A DNA stretch of 64,000 bases from CAWCDJ01 sp963796485 (GTDB lineage Bacteria; Acidobacteriota; Terriglobia; Bryobacterales; Bryobacteraceae). Below the pieces are notes generated by a model. It had not been told where the DNA came from. It searched no databases and saw only the letters and a program-made list of their open reading frames with translations. Both the position numbers and the translations under genes were made by a program. Positions within the stretch are counted from its first letter, which is position 1. Each line of letters starts with the position of its first letter. Positions 19,135-26,497 of the stretch are shown here, one piece after another. Where the stretch lies: contig CAWCLV010000007.1 in assembly GCA_963796485.1 (NCBI GenBank), positions 62,001-126,000 of the forward strand, read 5' to 3'.

Positions 19135-19620
19135 TCAGGGCGCTTGCTGCTTGAGCCGGTTGCGCATAGCCAGCCGGTATTCCCTTCTTTCACCGGCCTC
19201 CCGGTACCGCCTCTTTTCAGTTTCCGTCTCCGGAATGACGGGCGGTACAGGCATGGCTTTCCCAAAATCATCCAAAGCTACGAAAGTCAGATAGGCGGAG
19301 CATGTGTGCAGTTTCTGACCCGTCATGAGGGTCTCCGTCTCCACTTGGACGCCCACCTCCATGGAACTGCGGAAAACCCGGTTCACCGAGGACCGCAGCA
19401 GCAGCAGTTGTCCGGGGCGGACCGGATGGATGAAGTGGAGACTATCCACCGATGCCGTGACGCAGGGACGCCGGGCGTGGCGCATGGCCGCCATGGCGGC
19501 GGCGAGGTCCACCAGGTGCATCACCTTGCCCCCGAGGACATTCCCCAGGCCGTTGGCGTCATTCGGCAGCGCCAACTCAGAATACTCGGAGATCGATTCG
19601 CGTACGGGTTTGCCTTCCAT
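19135..19620 (-). CDS. Hotdog-fold acyl-CoA thioesterase
   Basis: 161 residues. The block NDANGLGNVLGGKVMHLVD with the catalytic Asn/Asp and AAMAAMRHARRPCVTASVD match the YciA/acyl-CoA thioesterase group. Residues after about 125 are a charged tail. It hydrolyses acyl-CoA thioesters, probably to control free CoA and acyl pools in the cytosol. It ends 6 bases after the end of hfq on the opposite strand. Confidence 0.87.
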   Translation of the reverse strand: MEGKPVRESISEYSELALPNDANGLGNVLGGKVMHLVDLAAAMAAMRHARRPCVTASVDSLHFIHPVRPGQLLLLRSSVNRVFRSSMEVGVQVETETLMTGQKLHTCSAYLTFVALDDFGKAMPVPPVIPETETEKRRYREAGERREYRLAMRNRLKQQAP

Positions 19621-19643
19621 CGTTTCTATTTTCCAGATGCGGA

Positions 19644-20066
19644 CTAACGCACGGACGCTTCGCTTTTCCGGCGCAGGTAGCTGGCGAGGTAAGCGCGGGC
19701 TTGCGTCCGGAGGTCCTCGCCGGCTGGGGGATCAACCCATTGGTCCATTACCGGATCGAACGCGAGCGGCCCGTGGGCGAACGGATGGTGATCGCGTTCG
19801 AGAACGTAGTACAGATGCACGAAGGGCCCCTCGTTTTTCGAGATCGTGAAGCGGACGGCGTCCGGCCCGCCGGCATCCGGGAAGCGCGGGCAGTTGCCGC
19901 GCGCGTACCCCATGTTGCAGAGCGGCATGAGCCCGGCGGCGCCGGGAATTGCCGGATCCGCCGAGGCATGGCATGAGCCCTCCCAGACATCCCCGAGCGG
20001 CAGCATGGCGTGGCGCGGCTCGGAACTTCTGCATGGTTCCGTGGGTCGAAAATGGGGGCAGGCCAT
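19644..20066 (-). CDS. Small Cys-containing protein, unknown
   Basis: 140 residues from ATG 20066; the reading frame continues upstream but the protein reads well from MACPHFRPTEPC. Cysteines at 3, 12, and the pair C-N-M-G-Y-A-R-G-N-C in the middle could bind metal. The C-terminal half (FTISKNEGPFVHLYYVLERD then a charged helix ending SYLRRKSEASVR) reads like a folded protein. Its start lies 23 bases from a divergent gene, leaving little room for two promoters. No family recognised; start uncertain. Confidence 0.5.
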   Translation of the reverse strand: MACPHFRPTEPCRSSEPRHAMLPLGDVWEGSCHASADPAIPGAAGLMPLCNMGYARGNCPRFPDAGGPDAVRFTISKNEGPFVHLYYVLERDHHPFAHGPLAFDPVMDQWVDPPAGEDLRTQARAYLASYLRRKSEASVR

Positions 20067-20089
20067 TTCGGAGGTATAGTAGCACAAGC

Positions 20090-20410
20090 ATGAGCAGCAC
20101 TCGTCTGGAGAGCCTGAAAGAGATGGCCGCGGCCAACCCGCGGGATAGTTTCGTGCGGTACGGGCTGGCGATGGAATACCGGAACTCGGGAGACCTGGAA
20201 TCGGCGCTGCGCGAATTTCGCGCGTTGATGACCGACGACCCGGACTACGCGGCAGCCTATTTCCACGGCGGCCAGACACTGGAGCGGCTCGGGCGCACCT
20301 CGGAAGCCGCGGAGATTTACCGGGAGGGCATAGAGGCAGCGACCCGCAAAGGCGACCGGCACACCCGCGATGAGATCCAGGCGGCGCTCGATCTGCTGGC
20401 CGGTTCATGA
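20090..20410 (+). CDS. Tetratricopeptide-repeat protein
   Basis: 106 residues. Two to three TPR units are visible: PRDSFVRYGLAMEYRNSGD and PDYAAAYFHGGQTLERLGR, with a third partial helix pair at the end. TPR proteins act as adaptors. The start ATG 20090 has GGAGG 15 bases upstream, which is longer than ideal spacing. It stands alone next to the divergent Cys-containing gene. Confidence 0.8.
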   Translation: MSSTRLESLKEMAAANPRDSFVRYGLAMEYRNSGDLESALREFRALMTDDPDYAAAYFHGGQTLERLGRTSEAAEIYREGIEAATRKGDRHTRDEIQAALDLLAGS

Positions 20411-20473
20411 CATAACCGCTCATAGACTGGGATTCTGTGGAAGTCGCTGCGGCCCGCTCCCTCAGAGGGGCGG

Positions 20474-20479
20474 TATAAT
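20474..20479 (+). promoter_or_regulatory. Possible -10 box before the 210-residue gene
   Basis: A perfect TATAAT lies 18 bases before the GTG at 20498. No good -35 is seen at 17 bases upstream, so this is a weak call. Confidence 0.3.
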
Positions 20480-20497
20480 CTCCGGGGATACACTTAG

Positions 20498-21130
20498 GTG
20501 CCGGAACACAAATCAACTCAGCCGGGCTTGCGACCGCTTGTTCCCGATCGATTTTTAGCGGCCATCCTATTGGCCCAACTGGCCTTCGCCGGTGAGGTGC
20601 CGCGGGAGTTGCTTGGCCGCTGGCGTTCGCTCGAGCCCTCGAAAGGAGGAATCGGGGCGATGCTCGCCTTCCGCCCTGGCGGTCGTGTCGACTTCAGCCC
20701 GGGCGCTGTTGTGGAAACGACATACCGGGTGGAGGGCAACGAGATCATTTTCCCGCCACCCACGATCAACGGCCCGGAAATGCGGCAGAAATTCGCGTTT
20801 GATGGGCCGAATCAGCTTCGGTTGGCGGGGGAGCCGTTGACGCGCCGCGGAACCAGCCCGGATCCGCAGAACCTCATCCTCGGCGAATGGGTCGGCACAC
20901 GTGAGATGGAAGGACATCGGATGGAAGCACATTACCTCTTCTATCCCGCCGGGAAATCGCTTTTCCTATTGCCGTTTCAGACCGCCCCGGGAAGGTACAC
21001 CATCAACGGCGCGGTCATGAGGCTCGAACTGCCGGCCCGCCGGCCGGCCGAAGGCAAGTTCCAGATCGACGGCGACACGCTCACCTTACCCGGTCCGAGC
21101 GGCTCGGGAGCTCGCTTCCGGCGGTATTGA
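20498..21130 (+). CDS. Exported protein of unknown function
   Basis: 210 residues from GTG 20498. The N-terminus contains a hydrophobic stretch (FLAAILLAQLAFAGEVP) that would act as a signal peptide. The remainder is beta-rich, in two similar lipocalin-like halves: LLGRWRSLEPSKGGIG with FRPGGRVDFSPG, then ILGEWVGTREMEGHRM with YLFYPAGKSLFLLPF, each followed by RYTI/TYRV strands. The repeat of GxW-type starts suggests a duplicated small-ligand barrel. Function unknown. Confidence 0.75.
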   Translation: MPEHKSTQPGLRPLVPDRFLAAILLAQLAFAGEVPRELLGRWRSLEPSKGGIGAMLAFRPGGRVDFSPGAVVETTYRVEGNEIIFPPPTINGPEMRQKFAFDGPNQLRLAGEPLTRRGTSPDPQNLILGEWVGTREMEGHRMEAHYLFYPAGKSLFLLPFQTAPGRYTINGAVMRLELPARRPAEGKFQIDGDTLTLPGPSGSGARFRRY

Positions 21131-21214
21131 ATGCGTGGCGGTGGGGCCTTCCCTGATAGCCCCGTGGATCGTGGCGAAACGCCCCGAAAAGCCCTGTGCT
21201 ACAATGTTTCCGAT

Positions 21215-21292
21215 CGGGCCGTGGCGCAGCCTGGCTAGCGCGCTTGCTTGGGGTGCAAGAGGTCCCGAGTTCAAATCTCGGCGGCCCGACCA
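21215..21292 (+). tRNA. tRNA-Pro (anticodon GGG)
   Basis: The acceptor stem CGGGCCG (21215-21221) pairs with CGGCCCG (21282-21288), followed by A and an encoded CCA. The anticodon arm CTTGC-TTGGGGT-GCAAG has GGG at positions 34-36. The T loop is TTCAAAT. It begins with C1 as bacterial tRNA-Pro does. A TACAAT box lies at 21200-21205. The gene is the attachment site of the element that starts inside it: its 3' part from 21248 comes from the incoming element. Confidence 0.95.
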
Positions 21293-21294
21293 AA
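21248..21294 (+). repeat. Left attachment site (attL), tRNA-Pro 3' end
   Basis: 47 bases from the anticodon loop to just past CCA are repeated at 34230-34276 with one mismatch (A at 21273, G at 34255). This is the normal footprint of a tyrosine integrase that uses a tRNA 3' end. This copy keeps the tRNA whole. Confidence 0.93.
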
Positions 21295-21484
21295 ATACCT
21301 CAATTTTTCAATCAGATAGCGACAATCCAAATAAGCGGGTTGCCGCTTTTGCTTTTCTCGTAAGGATCTCGTAAGGCAAGCTGGCCAAGGCATGTTTTAG
21401 TCTGCCGTCTGGCAGCGTCGCCGCAGACTCCCTGCCCCAGACCTTCGGGCCGAACTCTAGAATTCGTTTGCGCTCCACCTGCAG

Positions 21485-21829
21485 GTGATGGTAGCATCAC
21501 CTGTTACCGTCCATATGCCACAGAAACGAAAGTCAGGCGATGGGGTTCGCAACGCCGAAGTCCCGAGCTTCGCAAAAGGGCGCAAGGGCGGCGTCTCCAT
21601 TATCGATTGCATGGTGCGGGCGCTGTGGATGCCGGACACCGGCGCACACGGGAAGTGGCCAGCGAAGACATTTCCGGATCTTGCCAAGGAGGTCTCGGTG
21701 CTGGTCGGATACCGCGTGTCGCAGTCCACAATTCGTTCCTCAGCCTACGCTCACCCGGAACTGTTTGTTAGAGACACGCAAGAGGGCATCCTCCGGTGGC
21801 GACTGACCGCAACGGCAAGGCAGGCATGA
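21485..21829 (+). CDS. Small protein coupled to the restriction-modification gene
   Basis: 114 residues from GTG/ATG 21485-21488, or 104 from ATG 21515; neither has a clear ribosome site. The C-terminal half reads like a winged helix: FPDLAKEVSVLVGYRVSQST then IRSSAYAHPELF. The last 4 bases overlap the next gene (ATGA), so it is co-translated with the restriction-modification enzyme. Such a position is usual for a controller or partner protein. Family not recognised. Confidence 0.6.
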   Translation: MMVASPVTVHMPQKRKSGDGVRNAEVPSFAKGRKGGVSIIDCMVRALWMPDTGAHGKWPAKTFPDLAKEVSVLVGYRVSQSTIRSSAYAHPELFVRDTQEGILRWRLTATARQA

Positions 21830-24471
21830 AGGAAAAGAAGGCATCACAAAACAAGTACTGCAACTCCACCGATCTGACGAACGAAGCAAGCGTGGAGTCC
21901 TTCTTTGTTCTGCGGCTCCTTTCTGATCTCGGGTATGAGGACAGCGAAATCAAGACGAAGCGCGCAATCAAGGAACTGAAGATTCCGTCTGGCAGCAAAA
22001 CCGAACTCTACAAACCGGATTTCGTCCTGATCTGCCGAAAACATCCGCGTTGGTTGATCGACGCGAAATCCACCGATGAACGAATCGAGAACTACACTTA
22101 CCAATGCGCTGGTTACTCACTTCTTATCAACCGCAAGTACAGCAGCAGGCCGCTGCGGTACTACATGTTGACGAACGGACTTCTGACTCGTGTGTACGTT
22201 TGGGACCAAGAAGAACCCATCTTGTCCCTCCGATTCCAGGATCTTGTAGAAGGCAACACTAAATACGAAGCCCTCAAGGGCCTACTAGGCGCGCCTTCCG
22301 CCCGAATAGGCTGGCAATCCACGGGCAAGACCTCACCTTCACACGCGCTTCGGCGTCCTTCAATGGATGCTGTAAAAAAAGCCTTCCTTCGTTGCCACCG
22401 TATCATCTGGAAGTCTGAGAAGATGAGCCCGCAGGCAGCGTTTGTGGAGTTCGCTAAACTCCTCTTCGTGAAGCTGTGGGAAGACCGTCGAATCAGGGAC
22501 AACTCTGCTCTATTAGAGCGGATTGGCAAGGGCGAGCCGCTGCCAGCCGAAGAGGTCCGTTTCTCGACACGGTGGGTTGAGAGCCAAGAGGGGAATGACC
22601 CTAACCCGATTGATGCTCTGCTCTTTCGACAATTGGTGGAGTTCCTAGAAAATGAGATCGCCCAGCGCAAGCGGAAGCGCATCTTCGAGCCGAACGAACG
22701 ACTGCGGCTCTCGCACGGAACAGCGAAGCGCGTTGTCAAGGAATTGGAATTTTACTACCTCTTCGGAATTGATGAAGACCTGAACGGGCGGATGTTTGAA
22801 GCCTTTCTTACGGCGACAATGCGAGGCCAAGCGCTAGGTCAGTATTTCACGCCTCGGAGTATCGTCAAGATGATGACCCGTCTCGCTCATCTGAAGGCAG
22901 AAAGAGGCTCCATCGAGCGCGTCCTCGATGCCTGTTGTGGGACCGGCGGCTTCCTCATTGAGGCGCTGACCGAAATGCGGCGCCAGATCTGGGACAATCA
23001 GTCGCTAACCAAGTCTGAACGTGGGAAGCTGCTGGAAGAGGTCGCGAATCAGGCCATCTTTGGCGTTGACGCCGGACGCGAGCCGGTTGTTGCCCGAATT
23101 GCCCGAATCAACATGTATCTCCACGGTGACGGCGGCAGTCGCATCTATATGACCGACGCCCTGCGAAAGCCCCCGGTGCCCTCAGTCGCTGATTCGCCAG
23201 AGGTCAAGAGCGAAGTAAACGAACTGGCAAAATTGCTCGCCAAGGGCCTCATGTTCGACGTTGTTCTCACTAATCCACCTTTCTCCATGGATTACGCCAT
23301 GAGCGTTCCTGAAGAGAAGACAGTGCTTGAGGAGTATACGCTCGCATCATACAGCGGAAAGAAGGTTCAGTCTCTTCGGTCGTCCGTCATGTTCTTGGAG
23401 AGGTACTGGGATCTTCTGAAACCCGGTGCGCGCCTCCTGACCGTGATTGATGATAGCGTGCTGAGCGGAAAGAACTATACCTCCGTAAGAAATTACATTC
23501 GGGAACACTTTATCATCAGGGCTGTCATAAGCCTCCACGGAGATGCATTTCAGCGCTCTGGTGCTCGGGCCAAGACTTCGATTCTCTATCTGACGAAGCG
23601 AAGCGAGGAAGATGAAAGTCAACCGGGTGCTTTCGTCTACGAGAGCCGCTACATCGGCTTGGATGATGTTGTCCCAAGAACCCGTCCAAGTGTGGCTGAA
23701 GCCGCGAGGAAGAACGCCAGTGTTGAGATGGACGAGATTGACAAGGGATTCAATGATTATCTCGCGGGCAAAAAGGGTTCATGGCTAGTTGGCGCGGACC
23801 GACTCAACGGAAGATTAGATGCGAAGTATCTGCGTCCTTGGACTGTCGAGGCGTTGGCTGCCAAATGGAAGAGCGCGAGTGTCGATACTGAGATTCTAGG
23901 GAATCTAGTTGACCCGATTGGAAGTGCTGTTGTATTGCAGGCAGAGACTACTTATACCTTTTTGCGCATCAGCTATGAGGGGCGCGCCGAACGGGGCGAG
24001 CAGGCACTCGGCAAGGAGGTGTCTTATGCTCAGATCGCGACAGCACAGGCCGGTGACATCATCCTGAGTAACATCAACGCCGTGAATCGCGCTATTTGTG
24101 TCTTGCCCGCAGGCATGGAAGATCTGCTTGTCTCGAACGAATTTACCGTTCTCCGTCTGAAGCCGGAGGTTGAAGCAGATCCCCAGTACATTTGGTCCGT
24201 GTTGAGGAGTTCGGCGGTAATTGCGGAGTGGATGTCCGGGTCCTCTGGGGTTGGGCGGCATCGGGTCGATTGGGGGACGCTCCAAAATCAGGTAATCCCG
24301 CTCTTGCCCTATCCGAAGCAGAAGGCTATTGGTGACTCCTTCCGGGCCGCCCTCCAGTTAGAAGAGTGCATTGTGAAACATCGGGCCGAAGCTCAATCGG
24401 CCCTGGCTGTTCTGGAGTTGGAGGACAAATCGGCTCGCGAACGCTTGGCTCGGGCGAAGCCGCCTAAGTAG
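21826..24471 (+). CDS. Single-chain restriction-modification enzyme (nuclease + N6-adenine methylase + specificity domain)
   Basis: 881 residues from ATG 21826, chosen because it overlaps the previous stop (ATGA); a GTG 30 bases earlier is possible. Residues of about 60-85 carry YKPDFVLIC and WLIDAKS, a PD-(D/E)xK nuclease core (Asp65, Asp79, Lys81), as in HsdR N-terminal and type IIG enzymes. Motif I of the methylase is VLDACCGTGGF (366-376), motif IV NPPF (483-486), with QYFTPRSIVKMM before it as in HsdM. From about residue 670 a type I-like target-recognition part follows, with AGDIILSNINAVN and LPYPKQKAIGDSF. No helicase is present, so cutting should not need ATP translocation. It would protect the element or host from other DNA. 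Confidence 0.85.
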   Translation: MKEKKASQNKYCNSTDLTNEASVESFFVLRLLSDLGYEDSEIKTKRAIKELKIPSGSKTELYKPDFVLICRKHPRWLIDAKSTDERIENYTYQCAGYSLLINRKYSSRPLRYYMLTNGLLTRVYVWDQEEPILSLRFQDLVEGNTKYEALKGLLGAPSARIGWQSTGKTSPSHALRRPSMDAVKKAFLRCHRIIWKSEKMSPQAAFVEFAKLLFVKLWEDRRIRDNSALLERIGKGEPLPAEEVRFSTRWVESQEGNDPNPIDALLFRQLVEFLENEIAQRKRKRIFEPNERLRLSHGTAKRVVKELEFYYLFGIDEDLNGRMFEAFLTATMRGQALGQYFTPRSIVKMMTRLAHLKAERGSIERVLDACCGTGGFLIEALTEMRRQIWDNQSLTKSERGKLLEEVANQAIFGVDAGREPVVARIARINMYLHGDGGSRIYMTDALRKPPVPSVADSPEVKSEVNELAKLLAKGLMFDVVLTNPPFSMDYAMSVPEEKTVLEEYTLASYSGKKVQSLRSSVMFLERYWDLLKPGARLLTVIDDSVLSGKNYTSVRNYIREHFIIRAVISLHGDAFQRSGARAKTSILYLTKRSEEDESQPGAFVYESRYIGLDDVVPRTRPSVAEAARKNASVEMDEIDKGFNDYLAGKKGSWLVGADRLNGRLDAKYLRPWTVEALAAKWKSASVDTEILGNLVDPIGSAVVLQAETTYTFLRISYEGRAERGEQALGKEVSYAQIATAQAGDIILSNINAVNRAICVLPAGMEDLLVSNEFTVLRLKPEVEADPQYIWSVLRSSAVIAEWMSGSSGVGRHRVDWGTLQNQVIPLLPYPKQKAIGDSFRAALQLEECIVKHRAEAQSALAVLELEDKSARERLARAKPPK

Positions 24472-24932
24472 CTTGCTCGGATCGCTGCGTCAACACTGCG
24501 CATCTCTGCGCGGAGCGTCCGCAGAAAGGCTCTCCTCTCAACTGCTGCATCCCATTCCGAACCGGCCTTGACGCCGTACCGCGCCCGAAGTAACGCCCGG
24601 ACCGTCATGCCGGACCGGAGCGCCGCTTCAGCTTGTCGGGCGCGGCCGGTTCTGGCCAGATGGCGCGCCGCGACGCTCCACGCTTCCGCGAAACTCAGGC
24701 CGGTATCCGTGGCCAGCGTGTCGCAGCGGACCGGAGGCCGGTATCCAGCCCTTCGCCACAGATCGGCAATGAGGACGGCTGCTCTCCGGTCCGCCACCAT
24801 AACATCGGAAGCCGCGAACGTGACTGCCATAGCGAGCCGGGCGCGGCCGTCCGGCTCCCGAATTCGGCCCAAGGCCCGGATCACCTCCGGGCCAAGTGCT
24901 CGATTGATGTGGCTCCGTTCGGCGGTGGTCAT
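24393..24932 (-). CDS. Element protein of unknown function (179 residues)
   Basis: Helical, Arg- and Ala-rich, with LAMAVTFAASDVMVADRRAAVL and AFLRTLRAEMRSVDAAIRASY. Its 3' end overlaps the end of the restriction-modification gene by 79 bases on the other strand. Its ATG overlaps the stop of the upstream 259-residue gene by 4 bases (24929-24932), so the two form a unit. I do not recognise it; it may be a phage-type accessory protein. Confidence 0.65.
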   Translation of the reverse strand: MTTAERSHINRALGPEVIRALGRIREPDGRARLAMAVTFAASDVMVADRRAAVLIADLWRRAGYRPPVRCDTLATDTGLSFAEAWSVAARHLARTGRARQAEAALRSGMTVRALLRARYGVKAGSEWDAAVERRAFLRTLRAEMRSVDAAIRASYLGGFARAKRSRADLSSNSRTARAD

Positions 24933-25708
24933 GCCTGCGCATCCTGCGGAATGATCGCACCGTCTTCACTGATGAGGTCATTGATGTTCTGGCGAGCCTT
25001 CAGACCAATCGCAATCCGCTTGAAGGCGTCCGGACTTTGGCGCTGGAATTCGCTGTAGGCAAGCCCGGCCTGCTGGTTCAGGTCGATTACTTGGTTCAGG
25101 TAGACTTGCGCGTTGTGGTGATCGGTGTTCGGAAGGTTCTGAAGGAGTGCCGCGTTCATGAAGGGCTGATCGGTTTGCTTGCGAGCGCCATTCTCACGGA
25201 GAACAGCGTCCGCAAGAATCGGGTCTCCCGTGTCGATGGCATGTTGAGCAAAGCGGGCCAGTTCAATCGTTCCGGCCACTGCCAGAATCTCCGCATAGGC
25301 AGCCCGCAACTGCATGGCTTCGACAAAGCCCTGAACATCGCCACTGCCGGTCTTGGCGTTCCGGAGCACGCTGAAGAAATCCCAGTGCCGCTCCCCCATC
25401 TCCTTGGCGGCATCGGCTGCGGCGCGCATGTCCTTGATGATCGGGATAATGGTGTCATCGCTTTCGCGCCGGACCGCGCCGATCATGCTATACAACTGCC
25501 GGTCCGTAACGGTCTTCAGCACCTGACGCTCCGCGCCGGAGATGCCGGGCGGTGGAGGTGCGGCAGCCTTCTTCAAGGCGTCGATGCGCTTGTTTGCGCC
25601 AGCAATGATGTTGTTGAGTTTTGCGAGCCGGGCTTCCTGTTCGCGCACAAAGCGCTGGAGGCCGGTCATGTCGAGCGGACGTAACTGCGGTTTCAGTTCA
25701 ATCAGCAT
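24929..25708 (-). CDS. Element protein of unknown function (259 residues, coiled coil)
   Basis: The first 55 residues are a predicted coiled coil (FVREQEARLAKLNNIIAGAN), then a Pro run (APPPPG), then a helical domain with RDMRAAADAAKEMGERHW-like content (IKDMRAAADAAKEMGERHWD). GAGGAC lies 5 bases before ATG 25708. It is the first gene of a two-gene unit read away from the terminase genes; both promoters must lie in 25709-25918. Function unknown; helper-phage interference would be a guess. Confidence 0.7.
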   Translation of the reverse strand: MLIELKPQLRPLDMTGLQRFVREQEARLAKLNNIIAGANKRIDALKKAAAPPPPGISGAERQVLKTVTDRQLYSMIGAVRRESDDTIIPIIKDMRAAADAAKEMGERHWDFFSVLRNAKTGSGDVQGFVEAMQLRAAYAEILAVAGTIELARFAQHAIDTGDPILADAVLRENGARKQTDQPFMNAALLQNLPNTDHHNAQVYLNQVIDLNQQAGLAYSEFQRQSPDAFKRIAIGLKARQNINDLISEDGAIIPQDAQA

Positions 25709-25918
25709 AAGGTGTCCTCTTTCTGTTGGCCACCCTTTGCTGAATTGGCCACGTCCTTGTGACCATCCCGCGCCCGGTGGCGGAATTTATCTCCTTTCGT
25801 AACTTACCCTGAACATTTCTGAATAAGCTACAACTTTATAGTTCATAAGTTAGTTGTGTTATTGGTCAATGTTGCCATTCATAAAGTTACTTCCGGATAC
25901 TACGGACGGGAGTTATAG
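25709..25918. promoter_or_regulatory. Divergent control region with repeated operator-like boxes
   Basis: A low-GC stretch between two divergent units. TTCATAAGTTA at 25842-25852 recurs as TTCATAAAGTTA at 25878-25889. AACTTTAT at 25832-25839 is an inverted copy of ATAAAGTT at 25881-25888. TTGGCCAC occurs at 25726-25733 and 25745-25752, 19 bases apart. Such paired boxes suggest binding sites for a regulator of both units. Individual -35/-10 boxes are not certain. Confidence 0.5.
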
Positions 25919-26497
25919 ATGGCCAACCAGAAGCCGAAACCAAGAGACCCGGAGGCCGCACGCCGTCAAGCGCTCGCGCAATGGTCTGACCCGGAGAAAC
26001 GCGCGAAACTGCTCACGGGCGCTCGCAAGCCTATCGAGCCGCCAGCAAACGCGGCTGAGATCGTGCAGAAGGCGTGTGAGAACGGCTGCACAAACGAACA
26101 AATCGCAACGGCTCTTGGTATCGGCCGGAAGCTACTGAATGAGTGGAAGGAGCGGTATCCGGCAATCGAGGAAGCCTTTCACCTTGGCCGGGCTGTCGAA
26201 CACGACAAGCTGGTGAACGCGCTGTTTGTTGCCGCAACGGAGAAGGGCAACATAACGGCCGGTATCTTTTTGCTCAAAGCTCGCCACGGCTATGTGGAAG
26301 GCGTCCCACTGGTGCAGAATTCCGTCTCCGTCAACTTCACCTTGCCCGGCGCGATGACTCCGGAGCAGTACGTCAAGAGCCTGACGGTTGAAGCGCAGTT
26401 AGTCCAACCGGAGCAGGCGCGGGCGCTGGCGTCCGGTGCGAAACTGCGGAAGACCCTCAAGAGCGAGCTTTACCGGCGTGGGGAAGGCGCGGAATGA
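25919..26497 (+). CDS. Terminase small subunit-like DNA-binding protein
   Basis: 192 residues from ATG 25919 with GGGAG 10 bases upstream. After a basic N-terminus with ARRQALAQWSDP (residues 14-25) comes a helix-turn-helix with NGCTNEQIATALGIGRKLL then EWKERYPAIEEAF, which is typical of small terminases and phage DNA-packaging starters. It ends with an ATGA overlap to the large terminase gene. In PICI-type satellites a small terminase redirects helper packaging to satellite DNA. Assignment rests on HTH plus position. Confidence 0.78.
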   Translation: MANQKPKPRDPEAARRQALAQWSDPEKRAKLLTGARKPIEPPANAAEIVQKACENGCTNEQIATALGIGRKLLNEWKERYPAIEEAFHLGRAVEHDKLVNALFVAATEKGNITAGIFLLKARHGYVEGVPLVQNSVSVNFTLPGAMTPEQYVKSLTVEAQLVQPEQARALASGAKLRKTLKSELYRRGEGAE

